Counted from the stretch's first letter, positions 1 to 11,562 are shown. The stretch: 64,000 nucleotides of DNA from Gautieria morchelliformis (GCA_015179125.1 WHVA01000367.1:53682-117681), one strand, 5' to 3'. Made by a program: numbers and translations. Notes: generated by a model not told the origin, from the sequence alone.

Positions 1-176
1 GGGCGAGGATTCCCCTGACATTGTCAGGGTCTCTTCGTATGTCCTGGCTGCCTGGTCCTGTATCCTATCCAGTCTTCTGTCATAGTGTTCCCTGTTCCTC
101 AAGTCGTTTCTACGTTTGAAGTTCCGCTATCTGGTTCAACACTGGTCCCACTGGCTCCCAAGTGCTGGTTGCTCGA
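1..176 (-). other. gypsy1 5' internal region (leader and start of gag)
   Basis: Read on the minus strand, this follows the LTR and primer site at 177-367 and runs off the left edge of the window. It is the leader and presumably the first part of gag of the Ty3-type element called gypsy1 here. Frames contain charged, coiled-coil-like stretches interrupted by stops, so no intact start of gag can be fixed. The matching pol and 3' LTR of the same family lie at 9140-15192 on the opposite strand. Confidence 0.5.
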
Positions 177-194
177 ATCCCGGCAGTGTCACCA
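177..194 (-). other. tRNA primer-binding site of gypsy1
   Basis: On the minus strand TGGTGACACTGCCGGGAT follows the LTR end after two bases. On the plus strand this reads as a tRNA 3' end: T-loop-like CTCGAAT, T stem, acceptor strand and terminal CCA at 192-194. It is the expected placement and orientation of a minus-strand strong-stop primer site. The cognate tRNA was not identified. Confidence 0.7.
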
Positions 195-196
195 TG

Positions 197-367
197 TGGA
201 GCAGGGGTCTCTCTAGTTGGGAGTCGCGCCTGCGCTGCCAATGGTAGTGGGACAAGTCTGAGTGATGATTCAGTCTCCACTCTAATACAGGTGTGTACTA
301 TGGTCCTCCCGCCTACCTCGCCCCTCCTGCGCCCACCTGGACCCACATCCCTGATCTCCCTGCTCCA
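197..367 (-). repeat. gypsy1 LTR (5' copy, 171 bp)
   Basis: Short LTR with near-perfect inverted ends (TGGAGCAGGG and CCCTGCTCCA). It matches the 191-bp LTR at 15002-15192 except for a 20-bp deletion and scattered substitutions. On its right (its upstream side) it is fused to the Plavaka transposase gene within the conserved Trp-Phe-Gly codons. Its PBS lies at 177-194. Confidence 0.75.
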
Positions 368-3300
368 ACGTCCAAACCAGCATACCCACAGGAATGGGTC
401 GCACTGCCACTCACTACCTCCATCATTATACTTGACATTCACATGGAAGATTCCCAGGGTCCGGGCATACCAGAACAGGTGTGCTTCTTGCGTGCCACCA
501 GGGTCATCACGGGCATGGACCATGATGTCACAGTGTGCTGTATGCGGGTTCACAGAGTCTTGACTCTGTCGGATGTTGTAAGTAGTGAAGCTGAGCCTCC
601 ATGTCCTGTGATGATAAAGGTGATTGTTGCGGATGAGAATCGAGTCACGATCACCCTCGGTAAACTCGGTTTCATCTCCATCATACTCTATCCAGCACAT
701 GCGGCTGAGCAAATGGTCTTTCAGACGATTGTAAAAATTCTCAAGTGGAATTTAGACAGGGATATCCAGACAGTGAATGCTTGACTCACTTTAAGAGCAG
801 GGTCCCGAGGATGTTCACGTACGAAGCGGCCGATGTCAAGCGGTTGTTTTTGAGAGGTAGATATATGATAACGTTCTTTGGGGTCTGTGTATGGCAGCTT
901 GTCTGCCTCAAGAGAGGACACATGGTGCGTACGTGTGCATTGAGGTAGCATCCCTTCCGCTTCTTGAAAGCAGTCTGTGATGTTCCGCATGTGAGACTCA
1001 CACCGGTCTATTTTGGTCATTCCAGCGGATGACACGGCCTTCGAGACACGAGGATACCGCCGTTTGGCCTTACGGTGTTCCATTTCACCCTGGCAAAACA
1101 TGAGCATTAACATTTCAAGACTGGGAGTGTGCCTACAGTTTGCATTGAATAAGAATCGGTTGTTCCAAATAGACGGATCGTAGCCACCTAGTCTCCAAGG
1201 AAATGGAGTTTGGGTGTACTGAGGTTGAACCGCTTGGTCTTTCGAGGCTGCGGGCCAGGAGCTGGCATGGAAGGATGATTGCTAGCTGTGGCACTTTTCT
1301 TCACGTTCCTTTGAGCACGGGCCGCGAATTCACGCGGCAATTCATGGGTTTCGAAAGCTTTGCATGTGATGTTGTCAAACCTGCGAATGCTATCCCCGAG
1401 AGTTGTTGTCAGATCATCGAGGCGTTGCAATGTCGATTCAGTGTGCATGCGCAGCTTCGCAAGAGCATTCCAGGAGGCCAAGGTAAAAAGGAGGTGCTGG
1501 ACAATGCGTTCATGGGGATCTGGGAACAGGCATTCAAATACGGAAAGGGCGCACTGTGGAAACCGATCATTGGGTCAGGCATGGTTTTGTAGCCTCAGGA
1601 GCACAGTGGAATGGTGACTTTACCTGGAGGATATCTCCAAAGTCCCGCGCAGCAAGCTTTTTCATTTCAGACACGTCGTTAGAGAAGCAGCGGATGGTAT
1701 CGTGTCCAAAGGTTGGCACCGCGCGGAAACTATGGGATAGCTCAGGTACAATGCATGCTATATCCATTGTGGAATGAACCACTTATTCAGTTCATGGACC
1801 TTATCAGGTGATAGTGCATTCAGCAGCCGGATTAGGTGCGTGAATACTGCTTTCCAAACGCCAAGTTCAACTTCATGCATGATATCGACAGGGAAAATCT
1901 GGTATTTGTTGAAGGATGGTGTGGTGATCCTGCTAGATAAGGCATTCTGCCAACCCAGAACGTGTCAACTGGCAGTTAGAGATGGCACGTGACGGCAAGT
2001 GCATGGGGGCTCACTTCTGTGGGTACTCGTGACTGCACTTTGAGCAGATCCTCGACAGCCTTGCTACTGACCCCATATCCCATTTTGTCATAGATGAGTT
2101 GGCGAGACAAAACGATGTCACCCCTGAGCAGGTGCGTGTCTGCTCGTGCTTATGTCTCTCGTCTCGCCCGATCCTTTTTTTCCCAAGGTCGCAAATTTCC
2201 TTTTTGTGCACCAAGCAGCGCAGGCAGGGACACGTGCCTTTGTCCCTCAAGGACAGCATCAACATTTTTTCCGGATAATCCACTGAGTATGTCATGAGGC
2301 GCAGGTAAATCCTCCTTTGAATCGCATCGGCACACATGACAACAATTCCATGCTTGTAGGCCTCGATGAAGTCATCGTCAAGCAGCAGTGCCCATACTGC
2401 CTGGATGAATTCACAGCGGCAATGAGGACCAGACCCAGCCTTACCACCACAAATCTGCCATATGAAATCCTGTATAGCATTGGGGAGCTAGTGCGTCACG
2501 GGTTTCGATGTAAGTGTCCCTTTATCACCCGCTCAACAATGTCACCCACTGACGGTATGTATGCCCAATGTTCACAGGAATTTGAATTGGGATTACATCG
2601 AAACCACTTGGCCATATTCCCGGGGAACGCATATATGGGCCACAGCTTGGCCGTTCCAAACTGTGCAAGGTGCGTGGAGTCTGACCACACCATAATTGCC
2701 GCCACTGCTTTCTCCAACTTGCAGCCTGGGACCGCAAATTCTGGATTAAAATTGGCTTCTCAATGGGCTTCGATAAATGCTGGAGATGTATACAGGTCTG
2801 AGTAAATACATTCTGCGGGTGCATCTGGTCCGGGCTTCCACCTCATCTCAAAAGGTGTGTAGTGCAGGTTCATCTTGGTCTCAAATATAGAACGCACGAT
2901 TTGGACTATCGATTGATGGTGAAGCCCTAGGGCAACAAAGGTATGTTGGGTGCATTTATGCTCCTGCACCAAAATCAAGCATAATATGTTCAATTTATTG
3001 TGTGGTGTTTCCAATTGTTTCTCACATTGTTCTTGTACCATGCATCCATTTCTCTGCTTATTTTCGAAATTTTCCAGTCACTCCCTATCTCTCCATTCCA
3101 CTTTGTTATTTCTATTTTCACAGGCGGCTGCACCCAGCGGAGTTTGAAATGACTTCGACGCGCGAGCTCCTGGGCGCTAAAGGGCCGGGTGCACGTATAT
3201 GCCTTCTGAGACAGGATTGTACTCCTCTCTCGGTGACAATAAATTCACTGAGAGAGGCGAGTAGTATCTTTCATATTTACATAGCATGTTGACTGAAAAT

Positions 3301-4420
3301 CATGTAGTGCATTTGATTCTAGGTACTGTATTAATATATCAGTGACAATAAATTCACTGAGAGAGTGTATTTGATTCTAGCTTTCTAAGAACTCTACCGA
3401 ACCTTCCCTGCCATAGCCCCTAGTTGCTAACAAGGTATGCCCGTTCGGACTAGTCCAATCATTCTTCCCTTCGGGCACTTGAAACTGAACAGCGACATTG
3501 CGCTTCCAGGTAGAGCTGACATTTGCCAGCTCATTGTCCAAATTGTCCAGGAGCTGGTCTCGTTTCCGTGCTGTAAAGCCAAGTAAATCCGCCAACACAA
3601 AGTGTGGCTCAGAGACGACCGCAACCAATCAGTTGAAGTCTGGGTCAGAACGTTCTCCAGAAGGTGAGTTGTAGTACCAGTTCGATAAGATGAATGTTGA
3701 TGCATTGGGAAATGGCCCATATGTGACCTCAGGTGCATGCCTGGCGTCCTCAAGTCCTTCCCATCCTGTGTCCAGACCAGCACCAGTTGTCAGTGTGGAA
3801 TTGGGCAATGTCAGACCAGCAAGATCCTTCAACGTACACGCAGGCAAACATGGACCAACGGCGGAACTTCATGCGCAGGTCCGCCAGACCCACACGGAGC
3901 CTCCAGCTCATTGCCTTGTTGCAAGGGGGGACAGCTGGAGGAGGCCTAGGCAGAATGTCCGAATACCTGGCTGGCATTCGGCGTACCCGCCTGGGCCTCC
4001 CCTCAGCCGTGGCTGCAGCCTCTGGCACCGTGCTCGAGCTGCTGGCCTCGTGAGTCACTGGTGTGACTGCTTCCAGGGCCTGTGCATCATTCTCCCGGCT
4101 ACCATCCCTCCGACCGTGCGTCTCGTGAATGTCCCCAGGTGCATCCATATTTGCGCTGTCATCACCGTCCTCCTAATGGGCTTCTTAGGTTCTGATCGGT
4201 TCTCAGGCATAGGAAAGATCATACGCACAGCGATGTCCAACAGGTCCGTCTGATGTAAGTCCCCACGCATAGCTTCTCTTGAGCCCTCACCAGCCCCCAC
4301 TGCTACAGATATCACTCCCACTTCTTTACTACTGCCCACTTGTGCTGGTGCTAATATATTCCCCTCATTCGTCGCAGGATCCCTGTCGGAGACAGTTCGT
4401 GGCCGCTTGCGGCGCGACAT
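368..4420 (-). pseudogene. Plavaka-type (CACTA-like) transposase, N-terminal and central part, broken
   Basis: Reading down the minus strand from an ATG near 4420, the conserved blocks of basidiomycete Plavaka transposases appear in order. They are: a basic start (MSRRKRPR), a Pro/Arg-rich RRVRRMPAR linker, the PFPNAST..SNWYY block (about 3650-3720), GLHHQSI (about 2900), TPFEMRWKP and ELYTS-like blocks (2760-2870), WSDSTHLAQFG and WPIYAFPGNMAKW (2590-2700), and VMCADAIQRR..YSVDYPEK with CPCLRC (2200-2340). After these come LAKLRMHTE (1430), the AARAQR and KRFN block (1200-1310), and GIFHVNV and FLWVCWFG (370-440). The frame is broken by a TGA after PDFN (about 3631), by frameshifts, and by a Copia solo LTR at 2944-3432. 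It ends at a gypsy1 LTR. The product would be a DDE transposase acting on element ends in the nucleus; this copy cannot make it. The C-terminal part is at 15193-17081. Confidence 0.8.
2944..3432 (+). repeat. Copia solo LTR with 5-bp target duplication
   Basis: 489-bp TGTTGGGTGC...TAACA sequence matching the LTRs of the Copia element at 58777-64000. It is flanked by direct AGGTA repeats at 2939-2943 and 3433-3437. No internal Copia sequence remains, so it is a solo LTR left by LTR-LTR recombination. It interrupts the Plavaka gene between the GHTLLATR-like and VALGLHHQSI blocks. Confidence 0.93.
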
Positions 4421-4863
4421 CTCTCTCCATATCGCATTGTGTTCATGTCACAATTTGTGGCGCCCTTTGTCCCAATGCGGCCCTTCAAGACGATTCCCCA
4501 GTAACGCAGCTCCAGCACTCACAGATGCCAGGCAGTGGGTCTCATGATAAGCCAAGCCACGGGGAGTATCCCATGTGCTACCACAGGCCTGGAAGTGGTA
4601 GCTAATGAGTGTAAGTCATGCTCCTCACTCAGTCATGATCCTCGCTGAGGTAATTACACTATGTCTTGCATCCCTCCACTAGCACAATATCCTGGTTCAC
4701 AACCGAAGTCACGTGAAAGTCACCTACAAAAAAGGCGGGTGAGCTCTATTTGCGGCCATTGATCCCTTTCCCCCCATCATCATCCTAACGCTACCATGCC
4801 CCTGTACTCAAGTTCATCCTCACTTGCCTCCCAGTCCTCTTCCCGCGGACTGAGTGTGGGTTC
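4421..4863. other. Upstream flank of the Plavaka gene, no gene seen
   Basis: About 440 bp between the Plavaka start and LTR-A copy A. It probably holds the Plavaka 5' untranslated and terminal region on the minus strand. No convincing coding frame, terminal inverted repeat or TATA box was fixed by eye. Confidence 0.4.
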
Positions 4864-6007
4864 TGTCATGACGCGTTTATTTCCTATACTCAGATGCTCT
4901 GTCCTCCCATTCTCCACTCCACCTCCATGTTCGCTCCGATGGCCCTTGCAGTGTTCGGCGACCGATCTTCGCTGTTCGTGCCATTCACCATAGCCATGCC
5001 ATCAAAGCACGGTTGACGTCTTTGGACCGACTTGATAGTTCACCACTGGTCCCATCACCCCCTCTGCTCAATCCTCTTTCGATGTTGTTCCTATGATCGG
5101 ATTGCCACGACTCGTGCATTTTCTGCACCTAGTTATCCCCGTTTCCCCTGTCACCATACCTCCTCCGCTTTCGCTCAGCTTCACCCCTCACTTCAACCAC
5201 TCCTCCCCTATGTCCTCTCCGTTGGTCCTTCGGCGCATTCACTGAATGGCGATTCGCTGCTCGCATCATTCACCAGCAGGCACGCCATCAAACACGATTG
5301 ACGCCCCCTACCCGGTATGATGGTTCGTCACTGCTCCCATCAGCTTCTCGATCCAACCCCTTTGGGTGTTCATATGGCCAGGATGTGTTCGCGGGACATC
5401 CCCTCCACAGGTCGTGTAGGATCAACCCAGTAGACAAAGAGTCCGTGCAGGGTGGCATGTATGCAGGTCCCAAGACATGGTTTCATACATAAGTGCCTTC
5501 ACCACCTTTACTCTCTGTCGCTTCATGTTCACACTCCTCCCTCACTCTATTGTATGTTTATTTCATCTATTTTGTATCATGGCTGTGCACCCCTATCCAA
5601 CCCTGACTCACAACGGCCTCTTTCCTATTCGCTGATACCTTACGAGCATTTGATATAAGTAGTTTACATTCGCATGTATATTCCTCAGTACAATTATCAT
5701 ACGTCGTCCATCTTGTGCAAACTTGACCTCGCTGTGATCATTGTCTTGAGCCTTCTCCTGTAGATTTCTATCTTCGACCAGAAGAGGACTTTGGCATCAC
5801 TGGTGAGTTCTCATACTTCATCTTCATTACCTTAGCCTTCAAACTATTTTCTATGCTGTTGGCGAAGGGATTGTCGCTACTTAGACAACCCTTCCGTAAC
5901 ACCTTGCACGTTATATCGTCAAGTGCCATGGGCTATTTCGCTACGACTGTAGATAGGGCGAGCTCTGTTCAGGCAGCCCTCTTATCCTGTGAACATTTGT
6001 TGGTTCA
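4864..6007 (+). repeat. LTR-A copy A, 3' end replaced by gypsy2
   Basis: Begins TGTCATGACGCG like the complete LTR-A copies at 10320-11562 and 15469-16737, and follows them up to the TTGGTTCA segment. There the LTR of gypsy2 begins (TGTAAG at 6008). The last part of the LTR and the ACAATCTTGACA-type end are not found on the far side of gypsy2, so copy A lacks its 3' end and its target duplication cannot be read. Confidence 0.75.
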
Positions 6008-6562
6008 TGTAAGAACCCGGCCTTTGGCCAGTTACTTACCGGTAAAACCTTCTTCCGAGCCCGAGCCTTGTGATATTCGTGCCCGAGTACATATGATCCT
6101 TATCCGCGCCCGAGCCCGAGCTTGAGCTCATATCCGACATTGATCCCATGCCCGTATCCCCTTAGTTACTGATTCCGCTCCATCACGCATCATTCGTACA
6201 TTACCTCGCCCTGACCTTGGCCTCCTGACTTTGCCCTGACCTCCACTAATATGTTCGCCCCTGACTCGAACCCTCGCTCATATATAACCCCCTTGTATGC
6301 ATTCCTACTCCTCAGTCTGAAAATCAACTGTCGTATCCCTTCGATCCTTAGCTAGTTTCTAAGCCTCGCCTCTTTAACCAAACCTCGCCTCTTATTCGTT
6401 TGCCTCCGAAGTTGGGACTCGTGCGTAGGGCCGGCGCAGCACATAAGCTGAAGCCAAGTCCCTCTCCGACTTCCCCATCCAAACCTCGCCCCGTAACCTC
6501 GGACCTTGCCTAGGGTTTCGTCCCCAACCTCGGTCAACCTTACGACGGATCGTATCGTAACA
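6008..6562 (+). repeat. gypsy2 5' LTR
   Basis: Begins TGTAAGAACCCGG and ends CGTAACA, followed after two bases by a primer-binding site. It contains a TATATAA box at 6281-6287. It is inserted in LTR-A copy A after GTTCA (6003-6007). No second copy of this LTR is visible in the window, so the right end of the element has been lost. Confidence 0.65.
6281..6324 (+). promoter_or_regulatory. gypsy2 LTR promoter and transcript 5' end
   Basis: TATATAA at 6281-6287 predicts transcription starting near 6311-6313. The 12 bases from 6313 (CAGTCTGAAAAT) are the exact reverse complement of the 12 bases at 6565-6576 just downstream of the LTR. This is the arrangement known for self-priming Tf1-like retrotransposons, in which the mRNA 5' end anneals to the primer site. 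Confidence 0.6.
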
Positions 6563-6564
6563 GT

Positions 6565-6576
6565 ATTTTCAGACTG
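6565..6576 (+). other. gypsy2 self-priming primer-binding site
   Basis: ATTTTCAGACTG lies three bases inside the 5' LTR end. It is perfectly complementary to the predicted first 12 bases of the transcript at 6313-6324. No TGG-starting tRNA complement is present at the LTR end, which favours self-priming over tRNA priming. Confidence 0.6.
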
Positions 6577-6606
6577 CTTACACCCTACGTATGCCTTTTC
6601 TTCACT

Positions 6607-7836
6607 ATGTCCATGATAACTCGTTCCCGCACCCTTCGGGGTATATCAGAGCAACGACACTTCTCGGAAGCCCCCGACGATTCACCACCATCCCTGGGAA
6701 TACCCCTCACAGACCCCACCGAGCCTAGTAACAAAGGCAAAGGTAGGGCTAACCCCGGTGATCCTTCAGGTGATCCAGGAGATGGCTCTGGAGGCTCCGA
6801 CAATGATCGGGACCTCCCCAACCTCCCACCCGAGGACCTCGGTGACCTCGAGGACAACGAGCTTATGCGTCGAGTGTTCATCAAGCTCGCGAAACCTCGC
6901 GAGTCCGAAGCACGAGCCAAGGTCAAGGAACCGGATAGTTATGACGGTACTGACCAGGCCAAGCTTCGCACCTTCTTCCTTCAATGCGTGCTCAACTTTC
7001 GAGATCGCCCCACAGCTTTCAAGACTGGGGCCTCGAAGGTGCAGTATGCTATTTCTTACCTGTCCAGCTCAGCTCTACAGTACTTCGAGCCGGCGATCCT
7101 CGGCGAAGTCCAGCCTGAGCCAGACTGGCTCGAGGACTTGGACAGCTTCAAGGCCGAACTCGAGCTCAACTTCGGCCCATACGACAACGCCGCCCAAGCC
7201 GAGATCGACCTCGAGAAGATTGTTATGAAAGAGCACCACAAGGCCGCGCGATTCTTTATCGACTTCACCTGAGCTTCGACTCGGACTCAGTGGAACGATG
7301 CGGCCCTCCGACACTTCGCCTACAAGGGCTTGGCCAAAAGAATCAAGGACGACTTACTTCACTTCCCTCGATTCCACACCCTCGCTGAGCTTAGGAACTT
7401 CGCGCTGGAATGCGACAGCCGTTACTGGGAGCGTAAAGAATATGACGCCATGATCAATGGTCGTAGCTCCCAGCCTGCACACACTGCTAATCAGTCCAGC
7501 AGCAATGCCACTAACAACAACCAGTCTTCCAGCGGTTCCAATAACAATAAGAACCGCAACAAGGCTAACAACAACGGCAAAGGTTCCAACAACAACTCTT
7601 CGAGCAACAAGAGTCAGCCCGACATATCGAGCAAGCTCGGGAAGGATGGCAAACTACTTCCCGAGGAACGCCGACGTCGGGTCGACCAGGGCCTTTGTCT
7701 GCTTTGCAGCACCAAAGGCCACATCGTCAAGGACTGCCCGAAGAACAAGTCTACCAGCGGTAGCGGTTCTAAAGGTCGGGCAGCGAAGACCCCTAACGAG
7801 GGGACTTCGGCCTCCATTATGGAGGTGAAAAAATAG
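6607..7836 (+). pseudogene. gag: gypsy2 Gag (capsid plus CCHC zinc knuckle), one in-frame stop
   Basis: One frame runs from ATG 6607 to the TAG near 7836, about 409 codons, interrupted only by TGA at 7270-7272 after FFIDFT. An Arg codon there (CGA to TGA) would restore the usual Gag reading. The retrotransposon gag capsid domain covers roughly residues 80-270 and ends in a DSRYWERK motif. An Asn/Ser-rich linker follows (about 285-340), then a zinc knuckle CLLCSTKGHIVKDC (CX2CX4HX4C) near residue 365. Gag would package element RNA into particles. Codons are GC-rich and the frame is otherwise clean, so decay is recent. The protease frame follows at 7887. Confidence 0.85.
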
Positions 7837-7886
7837 GTAGCAACCTCAGAACCACATGATCCGAGGATTGCGGTAACCTCACCCGT

Positions 7887-8288
7887 GTGCTCAGACTCAG
7901 CGCCGCTTCTCATTCATTGTCCAAAGATTCCCTTAATGTAGACCTAACCTCGCCTTCGCTCCCCAACGTCGCTTTTGTTGCATTAGTTGACTGCGGGTCC
8001 TCAGATTGTTTTATTGAATCCAGATTTGTCCAGAAGTACTCTATGCCTGCTTATCCTGTCTCTCCTATACCCTTGAAACTATTTGACGGTAGTACTAACA
8101 CTACCATTACCCAAGCTCTAGACCTCTGCATTTGCTTTCTGACCGGCGAACAACAATGGGTTACCTTCTACGTAACCTCGCTCGACTCGAGTTGCTCGAT
8201 GGTACTTGGCCACAACTGGCTCACCCACTACAATCCGTCGATTGACTGGGTATTGGGCAGTATTACTTTCAAGACGTCCCTTGATTAG
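7887..8288 (+). pseudogene. gypsy2 retropepsin-like protease, truncated pol
   Basis: About 133 codons of a retroviral-type aspartic protease. ALVDCGSSDCFIE matches the usual D-S/T-G-S-S-D active site, with Cys in place of Ser/Thr directly after the catalytic Asp. The second half has the hydrophobic MVLGHNWL flap and C-terminal motif, followed by NPSIDW. The frame stops at 8288 and no reverse transcriptase or integrase of this element follows, so pol is truncated. It lies about 50 bp beyond the Gag stop in another frame. The Cys substitution may impair activity. Confidence 0.8.
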
Positions 8289-8581
8289 ATCATGTGATCA
8301 TACGATGTGTAGGTCTTGGGACCGGGATCGGCGTGCTTGTGTAGGGCGTATAGGGGAGTTCTGGGCTGTGAGAGCATATGGTATGGCTTCCTGCATCATC
8401 GGGGTAATTTGGTGCGTGGATTGAGTAGGTTCGAATGTGTGTGTTGGAGTTCGGCGATTTCGGGGATGTGTTGGAGTGAGTATATGCATGTGCGGGTGTG
8501 GGTAGTCGATTCTGTTTGATATCGACGACTGTAGTAATGAGGATGGTGATATGATATAGTGTTTCTTCAGTGTTTCTAACA
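8289..8581. other. Unassigned 293-bp stretch
   Basis: Between the truncated gypsy2 protease and LTR-A copy E. It is G/T-rich on the plus strand with no coding frame of note and no match to other sequence in the window. It may be a remnant of gypsy2 or the junction of a rearrangement. Confidence 0.4.
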
Positions 8582-8922
8582 TTAGGCATCACTGGTGAGT
8601 TCTCATACTTCATCTTCATTACCTTAGCCTTCGAACTATGTTCTGTGCTGTCGGTGAAGGGCTCTGAAGGAGCACCTTCACCGGCGAAGGGATTGTCGCT
8701 ACTTAGACAACCCTTCCGTGACACCTTGTACGTTACATCGTCAAGTGCCATGGGCTATTTCACTACGACTGTAGATCAGGGCGAATTCCTTTCAAGTAAC
8801 CCTCTTACTTCTTAACCCTTACCTCTTCGGTACTGTTCGCTGGGCAATTCGCTAGATCGCACATGCTACTCAGGCATTCGCCACTAACATGCGATATTAA
8901 CGCCCAAAATCCAATCTTGACA
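8582..8922 (+). repeat. LTR-A copy E (3' portion only)
   Basis: Matches the last ~340 bp of LTR-A, from TTAGGCATCACTGG to CAATCTTGACA, including the GAAGGGCTC segment seen in copy D. The 5' two thirds are missing. Its right flank (CGCAT) leads directly into gypsy1 internal sequence. No matching target duplication is present on its left, as expected for a recombined or truncated copy. Confidence 0.8.
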
Positions 8923-9139
8923 CGCATATTCCTCCGAGTCCTTCCCATTTTGGCAAGGCAATGAAATAACGAAATAACAGAGCAGACTATACAATGCTAA
9001 GAAGCCTCCAGAGACAGCAGCAGAGGTCACCGATGATAGCACACATCAACGAGATAGATCAGGGAAACGGGGAGGAGCCATCTGCATAGAGGGAGAAGGA
9101 CAGCCGGCTCCAAAACCACAACCCTCGAGGGCGGAGCAC

Positions 9140-9682
9140 ATGGTCAAGAGAGTGGAAGAGGGGGAACAGTTAGTGAATACTCATTTCTCACCACTAGTAG
9201 GGGTAACAAAGACAGAGACCATTGAACCATACCCAAGCCCGTTAGCAAATGTGTTCGCAGCTGTCGCGACTGGAACAGAAGCGACCAGCATGCAAGGACA
9301 CATGCAGGTGTACAGAAGATGGGTCAAGCTCCACGGGAGCCATGGACAGGTCATAAGAGCCCAAGCCGTCGTAGATGGAGGAGCGATGAGGAACACAATG
9401 TGCGCATTGAGATGGGACCAATGGAAGAGACGCATGACGCCAACGAGGACTTCAGAAGTGACGCTGAGAGTGGCAGACAACCACAAGATCAGATCAAAGG
9501 GCTGCTGGGTCGGAGAGGTCACAGTAGCCAACATCACGAAAACTCAGAGCTTCGAGATATTCGAATCACACGGAGCCTTCGAAGTAATCCTAGGGAAGCC
9601 ATGGCTACAAGCAGTCAAAGCGATGCACGACTACGAGGCAGACAAACTCAACATTGAAGAAGGGGCAAGACGATCACCATAG
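9140..9682 (+). pseudogene. gypsy1 Gag C-terminus and aspartic protease
   Basis: A frame of about 180 codons. The retropepsin core is seen as RAQAVVDGGAMRNTMC (catalytic D followed by GG rather than S/T-G), a beta-rich middle (TLRVADN, SKGCWVGEV), and the terminal VILGKPWLQAVKAMHDY motif typical of Ty3 elements in Agaricomycetes. The protease would mature Gag-Pol. The gag that should precede it is mostly missing: only ~215 bp separate it from LTR-A copy E. The pol polyprotein continues to 10319. Confidence 0.78.
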
Positions 9683-10319
9683 TAAACACACTGGAGGAGA
9701 GCAAAGAGACGGGAGGAGAACAAGGAGTACCGACGAGAGAGAAGGACCTACGGAAGAAGGACAGAGAACAGCTAGAAGCGAGCCTCCAACGAGAGGCCAC
9801 GAGAATAAACACCCTCAGCACAGAAGAGATCAAGAGAGAGACGAGGCCGATGATGAGACTGACGCTAGAGACAGAAGGGGAGAAAGCGAGAGGCGAAGGG
9901 AACCTGAGCAGGGGGGAGACGGCAGAGGGGACAGAGAACGAGAAGAGGGCGAAATGGGAGTAACTAAACCACATCAGGAGGGCCCTCAGGATCAGCAAGC
10001 GGATGGACGAATGGGCAAGGAACCTGGACACGCTAAGTACCGACCAGAACGCAACCATCTGGATAACAAGAGATTCCACAGGGGAAGCACACGAAGACAG
10101 TGAAAGGACGAAGGACCCATTCCCACCACACAGAGTACAAGAAATAATAGACAAAATCACCATCGGACTGGACCTAGAGGAAGCACAATGAGAAGTAATC
10201 CTAAACCTGGTAAAGGAGTTCGCTGACATCTTTGCACTCTCACTCTCAGAGGTCTTCCTGGTTGATTTTACCACACACAAGCTGCACGGCGACCTGACAG
10301 TCACACTGCCCAATAAAAT
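9683..10319 (+). pseudogene. gypsy1 Pol, protease-to-RT linker and RT start
   Basis: Highly charged Glu/Arg/Lys-rich linker followed near 10120-10319 by the RT-proximal motif of Ty3 elements: EFADIFALSLSEVF, then VDFTTHKLHGDL. A stop (TGA 10189) and frame changes interrupt it. The sequence resumes at 11563 on the far side of LTR-A copy B, which is inserted exactly within the LPNKI..QKPVT segment. Confidence 0.75.
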
Positions 10320-11562
10320 TGTCAAGATTGGTTTTTAGGCGTTAATATCATGTATTAGTGAACACAGCGAATGCCTGAATAACTTGTGTGAATAAGTATG
10401 CCGTTCGGCGAATACGTGAACCAAGGAATGTTCACGAGATAAGAGGGTTGCCCGAACGGGGCTCGCCCTATCTACAGTCATAGCGAAATAGCCTGTGGCA
10501 CTTGACGATGTAACATGCAAGGTATCACGGAAGGGCTGTCTAAGTTTCGACAATCCCTTCGCCAACAGCACAGAAAATAGTTCAAAGGCTAAGGTAACAA
10601 AGATGAAGTATGAGAACTCACCAGTGATGCCTAAGTCCTCTGCTGGTCGAAGATAGAAGTCTCCAAGAGAAGGCTCAAGACGATGACCACAGCAAGGTCA
10701 AGTTTGCACAAGATGGACGATGTATGATAATTGAACTGGGGAATATACATGCGAATGTAAACTACTTATATCGAATGCTCGTAAGGTATCAGCAAATAGG
10801 AAAGAGGCCATCACGAGTCAGGGTTGGATAGGGGTGTGCAGTCATGATACAACATAGATGAAATAAACATACAATAGAGTAAGAGAAGAGGGAGAACATG
10901 AAATGATGGAGAGTGAAGGTGGCGAAGACACCTGTGTACGAAATCATGTCTTGGGGCCCGCATATACACTGCCCTGCACGGGTTCTTCATCTACTGGGTT
11001 GATCCCACACGACCTACGGGTAGGACGTCCCGCGAACGCACCCTGCTCATATGAACACCAGAAGGGGGTTGGATTGAGAAGCTGATGGAGTTACTGACGA
11101 GCCATCATGCCGGGTAGGGATGTCGATCGTGATTTGATGGTGTGCCTGCTGGCGAATGATGCGAGCAGCAAATGGCCATTCGGCGAAATGCAAGGAAGGG
11201 TGAACAGAGGTGACATAGAGGAGGAGAGGTCGAGGTCGAGGGCGAAGCCGAGCGAACACTGGGGAGGAGTAGCGAAAGGGGAAATGGGGATAACAAGGTG
11301 CAGGAAATACACAGGCCATGACAATCCGATTATCAGAACACCATCGGAAGGGGGTCAAGCAGAGGAGGTGGTAGACCCAGCGATGACTGCCAAGTCAGTC
11401 CAAAGACGTCGATCGTGCGTTTGACGGCGTGGCTATGGTAATTGGCGCGAACAGCGAGAATTGGTTGCCGAACATGACAATGATGATCGGAACGAACACA
11501 GAGATGGAGTTAGAAATGGGAGAACAGAGCACCTGAATATGAGAAATAAACGTGTCATGACA
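10320..11562 (-). repeat. LTR-A copy B, complete solo LTR in gypsy1 pol
   Basis: 1,243 bp, in reverse orientation: the plus strand begins TGTCAAGATTGG and ends CGTGTCATGACA. It is flanked by AAAAT at 10315-10319 and 11563-11567, a 5-bp target duplication, with pol sequence continuing on both sides. Open frames inside it are repeat artefacts; similar frames recur in copies A, C and D. Confidence 0.93.

Noticed and set aside
166..194. tRNA-like 3' end with CCA
   Set aside because: Only the T-arm to CCA part is present, next to an LTR, so it is a primer-binding site and not a tRNA gene.
5298..5658. Small frames repeated at 5298-5658, 10903-11085, 13919-14229 and 15943-16149
   Set aside because: All lie inside LTR-A copies and reflect repeat identity, not a gene family.
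9648..10325. 225-codon minus-strand frame
   Set aside because: Antisense of the charged gypsy1 pol linker; Ser/Leu/Phe-rich shadow without motifs.
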